Source of the DNA: an uncultured Ruminococcus sp.
Lineage (GTDB): Bacteria > Bacillota > Clostridia > Oscillospirales > Ruminococcaceae
Assembly: GCA_949291125.1 (NCBI GenBank)
Contig: CASEUJ010000023.1
Location: 1-64,000, forward strand
Length of the DNA stretch: 64,000 nucleotides
Direction of reading: 5' to 3'
Positions 60,101 to 64,000 of the stretch are shown here, piece by piece (within the stretch, counting starts at the first letter, position 1; every line of letters starts with the position of its first letter). A program made the position numbers and the translations under genes. The notes beneath the pieces were generated by a model. That model was not told the DNA's origin. It searched no databases and saw nothing but the letters and a program-made list of their open reading frames with translations.

Positions 60101-60731
60101 GGGAAAGATCCGTGCGCTCGGTTCAGTTAATGTGGCAGCGATCGAGGAGTATGACGAGGTATCTGAGCGTTACCGTTTTTTATCTGCCCAGATGAAGGAT
60201 GCCCAGACAGCGAAGCAGGAGCTCGAAGATCTGATCGTATCGCTAACAGATGAAATGCAGCGCATCTTCTCTGAGAGTTTTACTCAGATTAACCGCAATT
60301 TCCGGGAGATTTTCCGTGATCTCTTCGGCGGTGGCGAGGCGCTGTTGGAATTATCTGATCCAGAGAATATTCTGGAATCTGGTATTGAGATCAAGGTTGC
60401 GCCGCCGGGCAAGGTTATCAAAAATCTGATTTCGCTCTCCGGTGGAGAACAGTCATTCGTGGCGATCGCCATTTACTTTGCCATTTTGCGGCTGCATCCT
60501 TCTCCATTTTGTATTCTCGATGAGATCGACGCGGCGCTCGACGAGGGCAATGTACGCAAATATGCACAGTATCTGCAAAACTTCATCGATACAACACAGT
60601 TTATTCTGGTGACTCACCGGCGCAGTGCCATGGAAGAGGCAAATGTCCTCTATGGTGTGACGATGCAGGAGGACGGTATCTCGCGGCTTTTGCGGATGGA
60701 GCAAGAAGAATTTGCACAGCTGGAAGCATAG
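57168..60731 (+). CDS. smc: Chromosome partition protein SMC
   Basis: This condensin ATPase works with ScpA and ScpB. The 1187-aa chain has the Walker A motif GPNGSGKSNIGDAVRWVLGE at residues about 32-51, a long Gln/Glu/Ala-rich coiled coil, a hinge at about 505-680 (GVCGTVAQLITTKQKYGVALE, GGSFTGGSAQRSGG), the return coil, the signature LSGGEQSFVAIAIYFAIL and Walker B CILDEIDAALDEGNV. It is complete. Its partners are encoded at 38865-40219. Confidence 0.98.
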   Translation: MYLQSLELQGFKSFPDKIKLTFDKGLTAVVGPNGSGKSNIGDAVRWVLGEQSTKTLRGNKMEDVIFSGTKTRKPMGFAAVTLEINNESGELGDSYGAVVSVTRKLYRSGDSEYRINGKQVRLKDVTELFMDTGMGRDGYAIIGQGRIAEIVSAKSTDRRDIFEEAAGVSKFRHKKQEAERRLDAAQENLVRLQDIAAELESRIEPLRKQAEKAKQYVALAEQQKSLEISLWVRRLSALREKLGTLSDGCLQAQAEYQNAELEIERTEAQVQDGYAKIQESTLKIEALRGQIQQAEEETAQLRAALAVCENEIQHGNQTLGSLQNQLKETTENTKYMESRMAAFTQQTVQLRQKHETLQLEAEQIEQNWQELEQCAAKRGEAYEQANAKLQQLYVRQSEVRVMHQTAAGQQEELRAQLAQHAIRQNALQQDADAQTAAYEAAKIQAAQAAQKLTEMQNQYAGFQKRYASAVEALEMGRKNREQAMFSLREKRQRQKLLQDMERNMEGFAGSVKAVLRADGGKPHGVCGTVAQLITTKQKYGVALETALGGAMQNLIVADEQAAKQWIRFLAQHRAGRATFLPLTSVRGRTLSESGLERHDGFIGMAYDLVTYDPKYTEIVRFLLGRIAVAEDLDAATAIAKAYQYRFRIVTLDGQVINAGGSFTGGSAQRSGGMLTRRAELEALSGQIQTLEQNEREATTALEQAQKKSAQLESQLAALRQTCTQAQSDHMATQAQLEKEAYLHNQMQSRREEEQQQHKQLTQRLHEATQKCEAAKQEQQQLGDAITQAQASLEQHEDERVQMQQKQSALADKRAQLHIAKVELEKDMETLTRDMQQQQQEQKALEVRAAQLATDITVQQTHIANKQNEIDDHRTKIEDLQKNRITGQDEIRHWQQVHDAQDSQVRQLQSGLRELNVTREKYAGELSRLEERKTVVQGDYDGVIRQLFEQYELSLSQAQQQAQPLSDLQTAQRELQSLKGKIRALGSVNVAAIEEYDEVSERYRFLSAQMKDAQTAKQELEDLIVSLTDEMQRIFSESFTQINRNFREIFRDLFGGGEALLELSDPENILESGIEIKVAPPGKVIKNLISLSGGEQSFVAIAIYFAILRLHPSPFCILDEIDAALDEGNVRKYAQYLQNFIDTTQFILVTHRRSAMEEANVLYGVTMQEDGISRLLRMEQEEFAQLEA

Positions 60732-60767
60732 TCTTTTATGCAGTGATAGGAACAGGAGGGATCCCCT

Positions 60768-62222
60768 ATGGGGTTATTTGATCATAAGAAGAAAAAGGAA
60801 AAGGGCGTGCCATTCTGGAAACGTGGAAAGGAAACGACGCAGGCAGAACCGATCATAGAAGAAGAGCCGACAGCGGATCTCGTGGAGGAATCGGAGCATA
60901 TCGCCGAAGATGCGATGCGCGAGCTGAAACAACATGAACAGCTTGAGATCGAACAGGCGCGCGAAGAGGCAGAAAAACTCACCCAACTCGATGAAACGCG
61001 TCAGGAGGCGATTGCACTGGCTCGCCAGGCGGCACTAGATGCCAAGCGTGCCGAACATCCGGATTCGGAAGATGATCAGCCACCAGAACAAGAACCGGTC
61101 GCAGAGGAAGAAGATCATCTACCGAATGCAGCACGGGCGGAAGATATGGAAGCAGCAGTGCAAGCCGCACCGGAACAAGCCGGGAATTTACAGCCCGAAG
61201 GGGCAGAAGATGCACAAGTGTCAGAAATGCCAGATGCATCTGAATCCGAGCTGGAATCGATGGCAGAACCGGATCTGGTTGTGGAAAATGTGCCGGTGAA
61301 AAAGAGGCTTTTTGCGAAGTTACGTGATGGACTGCGCAAGACGAAAGATGCGATGGTCTCGCGGATGCAACAGGTGCTGGGTGGCTTTACTAAAATCGAC
61401 GATGAGTTGTTTGACGAGCTGGAAGAAACCATGATCATGAGTGACCTTGGGCCGGAGACTTCGGTGAAGATCTGTGATCTGCTGCGTCAGCGCGTCAAGG
61501 AACGCGGCGTGACCGATCCAGCACAGATTATGGACATGATCCAAGAGATCATTACCGAAATGCTGGGTGAAGATCAGATACTTACCTATCCAACGAAACC
61601 GACGATCGTTCTTGTCATTGGCGTCAATGGTGCAGGTAAGACCACGACGATCGGTAAGCTCTGTCACCAGCTCAAACAAGATGGCAAGAAAGTAATCGTA
61701 GCAGCAGCGGATACGTTCCGTGCGGCGGCGATTGACCAGCTTGAGGTCTGGACGAATCGTGCTGGCGTAGAACTCGTCAAGCATGCCGAAGGCTCTGATC
61801 CGGGAGCAGTAGTCTATGATGCCATCGCGGCAGCAAAGGCACGCGACTGCGATGTTCTTATTTGCGATACCGCCGGACGACTTCATAACAAAAAAAATCT
61901 CATGCAGGAACTGGCAAAGATCAACCGCATTATCACCACTCAGGCAGAAGGCTGTCATGTGGAAGTTTTGTTGGTTCTCGATGCCACTACGGGTCAAAAC
62001 GCTGTCAACCAGGCACGTCTGTTTCAAGAAACGGCGGACATTACTGGTATTGTACTCACTAAGCTGGATGGTACAGCAAAGGGTGGCATCATCGTTTCGA
62101 TTCGCAATGAACTGGGCATCCCAGTCAAGCTAGTTGGCGTTGGCGAAAAAATCGACGATCTTCAGCCGTTTTGCGGCACAGACTTTGTGCGCGCGCTTTT
62201 TGCACCAAATGAGGAGGCATGA
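60768..62222 (+). CDS. ftsY: Signal recognition particle receptor FtsY
   Basis: FtsY is the GTPase that docks SRP-ribosome complexes at the membrane. The NG domain covers about residues 185-484 with G1 [14 protein letters not shown] (about 284), [20 protein letters not shown] and [10 protein letters not shown]. The N-terminal A domain is about 180 residues, strongly acidic with Glu/Ala repeats, and probably binds membrane or translocon. It follows smc by 36 bp, a common order. Confidence 0.97.
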   Translation: MGLFDHKKKKEKGVPFWKRGKETTQAEPIIEEEPTADLVEESEHIAEDAMRELKQHEQLEIEQAREEAEKLTQLDETRQEAIALARQAALDAKRAEHPDSEDDQPPEQEPVAEEEDHLPNAARAEDMEAAVQAAPEQAGNLQPEGAEDAQVSEMPDASESELESMAEPDLVVENVPVKKRLFAKLRDGLRKTKDAMVSRMQQVLGGFTKIDDELFDELEETMIMSDLGPETSVKICDLLRQRVKERGVTDPAQIMDMIQEIITEMLGEDQILTYPTKPTIVLVIGVNGAGKTTTIGKLCHQLKQDGKKVIVAAADTFRAAAIDQLEVWTNRAGVELVKHAEGSDPGAVVYDAIAAAKARDCDVLICDTAGRLHNKKNLMQELAKINRIITTQAEGCHVEVLLVLDATTGQNAVNQARLFQETADITGIVLTKLDGTAKGGIIVSIRNELGIPVKLVGVGEKIDDLQPFCGTDFVRALFAPNEEA

Positions 62223-62227
62223 GAAAA

Positions 62228-62821
62228 ATGAAGAAAGTTGTTATTGCCACAAACAATGCCGGAAAGCTCCGCGAGATTCGCGCGATTTTAGCGCCGTTTG
62301 GTTATGAAGCTGTTTCCCAACGGGAAGCCGGATTTGATGTGGATGTGGAGGAAAACGGGAAAACCTTTGCGGAAAATGCCACGATTAAGGCTCAAGCAGT
62401 TTTTGAGGCACTGCACACGCCGGTCATTGCCGATGATAGTGGTTTGATGGTTGATGCGCTGGATGGTGCACCAGGCGTATATTCTCACCGTTTTGCCGGA
62501 ACAGATGCAGACGATGCGGCGCGTAATGAAAAGCTCTTGTCGCTTTTGGAAAATACGCCGCCGGAAAAGCGTACGGCACGCTTTGTCTGTGCGATCTGTT
62601 ATCTGGATGAGAATGGTATGGCGCACCATTTTGAAGGTAAGTGTGAAGGCACAATCGGTACTGTGCCCATCGGCGACAATGGCTTTGGCTATGATCCGCT
62701 GTTTGTATGCGGCGACAAGACTATGGCACAGATGACCGATGCGGAGAAAAATCAGGTCAGCCACCGTGCTGATGCACTTGAAAAACTTAAAGAATTTTTG
62801 AATAGGAGTAAACTATGTTGA
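62228..62821 (+). CDS. rdgB: dITP/XTP pyrophosphatase (RdgB/HAM1)
   Basis: This enzyme removes deaminated purine nucleoside triphosphates. The chain starts KKVVIATNNAGKLREIRAIL and has ENGKTFAENATIKAQAVFE, DDSGLMVDALDGAPGVYSHRFAG, GDNGFGYDPLFV and the SHRADAL ending. ATG 62228 lies ten bases after GGAGG; an ATG at 62219 is too close to it. 197 aa is usual. Confidence 0.95.
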   Translation: MKKVVIATNNAGKLREIRAILAPFGYEAVSQREAGFDVDVEENGKTFAENATIKAQAVFEALHTPVIADDSGLMVDALDGAPGVYSHRFAGTDADDAARNEKLLSLLENTPPEKRTARFVCAICYLDENGMAHHFEGKCEGTIGTVPIGDNGFGYDPLFVCGDKTMAQMTDAEKNQVSHRADALEKLKEFLNRSKLC

Positions 62822-63102
62822 CAAGTAAACAGCGTGCGGCATTGCGCGGCATTGCCAGCACATACGAAACGATCTTGCAGGTCGGAAAGGGCGGTATCAA
62901 TGACGCCTTGATTCAGCAGGTACGCGATGCCCTGCGTAAACGGGAACTGATCAAAATGCGTGTGCTCGACAATTGTCCTCTCGATGCCAGAGAGGCAGCG
63001 GCAGAACTTGCTGAAGTGACCGATGCAGAAGTGGTACAGGTTATTGGTAGTCGTTTTGTGCTGTTTCTGCGCAATCCGAAAGCACCAGTAGTAAAGTTTT
63101 GA
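62815..63102 (+). CDS. yhbY: YhbY-type RNA-binding protein
   Basis: The 95-aa protein has a CRM domain with LTSKQRAALRGIASTYETILQVGKGGI and the QVIGSRFVLFLRNP ending. YhbY associates with pre-50S ribosomes. It overlaps the rdgB end by 7 bp and nadD by one base. Confidence 0.92.
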   Translation: MLTSKQRAALRGIASTYETILQVGKGGINDALIQQVRDALRKRELIKMRVLDNCPLDAREAAAELAEVTDAEVVQVIGSRFVLFLRNPKAPVVKF

Positions 63103-63734
63103 TGCGACGGATCGGATTGTTCGGTGGAAGCTTTGACCCAATTCACAATGGCCATCTCCATCTGATCGAAACAGCAAGGCATTGTCTATCGCTTGATGAG
63201 GTGATTCTGATCCCTGCCTATGTTTCGCCGTTCAAGCAGGCACGCCATGATATGGCATCTTCCGAAGATCGCCTTGCGATGTGCCAGCTTGCCGTTCAGT
63301 CGTTGCCGTTTTGCCATGTGGATAGCTTTGAGCTGGAGCGGAAAGAGGTCAGCTATACAATTTATACGGTGCAGCATTTTCAGGAAATCTATCTGGATGC
63401 AGAAATTGTGCTGCTTGTGGGGAGCGATATGTTCCTGAGTTTTCCAAAGTGGTACCGCTGGAAGGAAATCTTGCAGATTGTATCATTGGGCGTTATTTCC
63501 AGAGAAACAGACGATCTGGAAAAATTAGAAGATCAGAAGATTAAGCTCCAAAAATATGGGAAAATTGAAGTTTGTCAGACGCCTCCCTTCCCGATTTCCT
63601 CGACAAAAATTCGCGAGAAATGTAAAAAACATCAAGATTATACTTGCTATTTGCCGGAAAAAGTAGTACAATATATAAGAATGCATCGGCTCTATCAGAT
63701 ATCTGCGCAGAAAGGGGAACATTCATCGATATGA
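63102..63734 (+). CDS. nadD: Nicotinate-nucleotide adenylyltransferase
   Basis: NadD turns nicotinate mononucleotide and ATP into deamido-NAD, the step after PncB. The motif GLFGGSFDPIHNGHLHLI (HxGH) and the C-terminal ISSTKIREK mark the nucleotidyltransferase. The stop of yhbY and this ATG share a base (TGATG), so translation is coupled. Full length at 210 aa. Confidence 0.95.
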   Translation: MRRIGLFGGSFDPIHNGHLHLIETARHCLSLDEVILIPAYVSPFKQARHDMASSEDRLAMCQLAVQSLPFCHVDSFELERKEVSYTIYTVQHFQEIYLDAEIVLLVGSDMFLSFPKWYRWKEILQIVSLGVISRETDDLEKLEDQKIKLQKYGKIEVCQTPPFPISSTKIREKCKKHQDYTCYLPEKVVQYIRMHRLYQISAQKGEHSSI

Positions 63735-64000
63735 TCTTATCAGAATATGAAACTTATCTGAAAGAAACACTTTCAGTAAAGCGGTTTCGCCATTCGGTTA
63801 ATGTTGCGTCGGCGTCAAAGATGCTGGCAAAACACTATGGCGGGGTCGACTCTGAAACAGCGTATTTTGCCGGGCTTGTTCATGATATCTGTAAGGAAGA
63901 GCCCAAAGACGTACAGTTTTCTCTGATGATGCAGAGTACGCTTGATGTATGTGATGAAGAGCGGCGTTCGTGGAAAGTATGGCATGGCATTGCTGGTGCA
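63731..64000 (+). CDS. yqeK: HD-domain protein YqeK (partial, runs off the window)
   Basis: The first 90 codons are present, MILSEYETYLKETL, with SVKRFRHSVNVASAS and GLVHDICKEE holding the His and His-Asp metal ligands of the HD domain. YqeK hydrolyses diadenosine tetraphosphate in Bacillus. It overlaps nadD as ATGA, the usual nadD-yqeK pair. The 3' end is outside the window. Confidence 0.9.
   Translation, partial: MILSEYETYLKETLSVKRFRHSVNVASASKMLAKHYGGVDSETAYFAGLVHDICKEEPKDVQFSLMMQSTLDVCDEERRSWKVWHGIAGA

Overview
The window looks like a chromosomal segment of a fibre-degrading gut Clostridium-group bacterium, most like Ruminococcus (R. champanellensis / R. flavefaciens type). The grounds are two large secreted polysaccharidases with threonine-rich linkers and C-terminal dockerins, a class B sortase, sporulation-lineage genes (spoIIR, gerW/ytfJ), an HrcA/CIRCE heat-shock operon, and near-consensus TTGACA-17-TATAAT promoters with strong hairpin terminators. 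The genus is an inference from protein style, not a measured match. No rRNA, tRNA, CRISPR array or intact mobile element was seen.

Layout. 1-3.0 kb: a mostly gene-free left edge, then leftward genes for a lipoprotein, an NAD(P)HX dehydratase and a class B sortase. 3.2-8.5 kb: CIRCE-controlled hrcA-grpE-(small lipoprotein)-dnaK-dnaJ. 8.5-13.5 kb: leftward nitroreductase, hisC, pncB, pncA and a zinc-ribbon membrane protein. 13.6-17.0 kb: a PHP phosphatase, then leftward serC-serA. 17.2-23.1 kb: aconitase, two small membrane genes, NADP-isocitrate dehydrogenase, rex and spoIIR. 23.2-36 kb: the accessory stretch, with a frameshifted cohesin-like/dockerin gene, a GH26 mannanase, a transposase relic, a leftward iorA-iorB-paaK operon, pnuC with a structured leader, and a PL1 pectate lyase. 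36-37.9 kb: an SseB-type protein and rpmB. 38-47 kb: site-2 protease-scpA-scpB-DUF2953-ytfJ-dac-rluB, metA, a Nudix gene and infC-rpmI-rplT. 46.4-64 kb: a dense rightward run of trmH-like, dprA, topA, trmFO, plsX, rnc, radical SAM, smc, ftsY, rdgB, yhbY, nadD and the start of yqeK.

How the genes work together. Protein quality control sits under HrcA. NAD supply is spread over pncA-pncB, pnuC, nadD and the NAD(P)HX repair enzyme, and Rex reads the NADH/NAD+ state. Aconitase and isocitrate dehydrogenase form the oxidative branch towards 2-oxoglutarate. The secreted enzymes (mannanase, pectate lyase) would dock to a cell-surface scaffold that the sortase may help anchor. The remainder is conserved replication, segregation, translation and membrane-targeting machinery.

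The observations most worth following are these. (1) A 16-bp sequence is placed at exactly the same distance (20 bp upstream of the -35) and in the same orientation at the divergent serC and aconitase promoters. (2) The pnuC leader can fold a compact three-way junction on the transcript strand and looks like an unassigned riboswitch. (3) A gene between rnc and smc is interrupted by one in-frame UGA. (4) A secreted dockerin gene carries two frameshifts, one in an A-tract inside its signal peptide, and a decayed 47-bp copy of the same family lies at the left edge.
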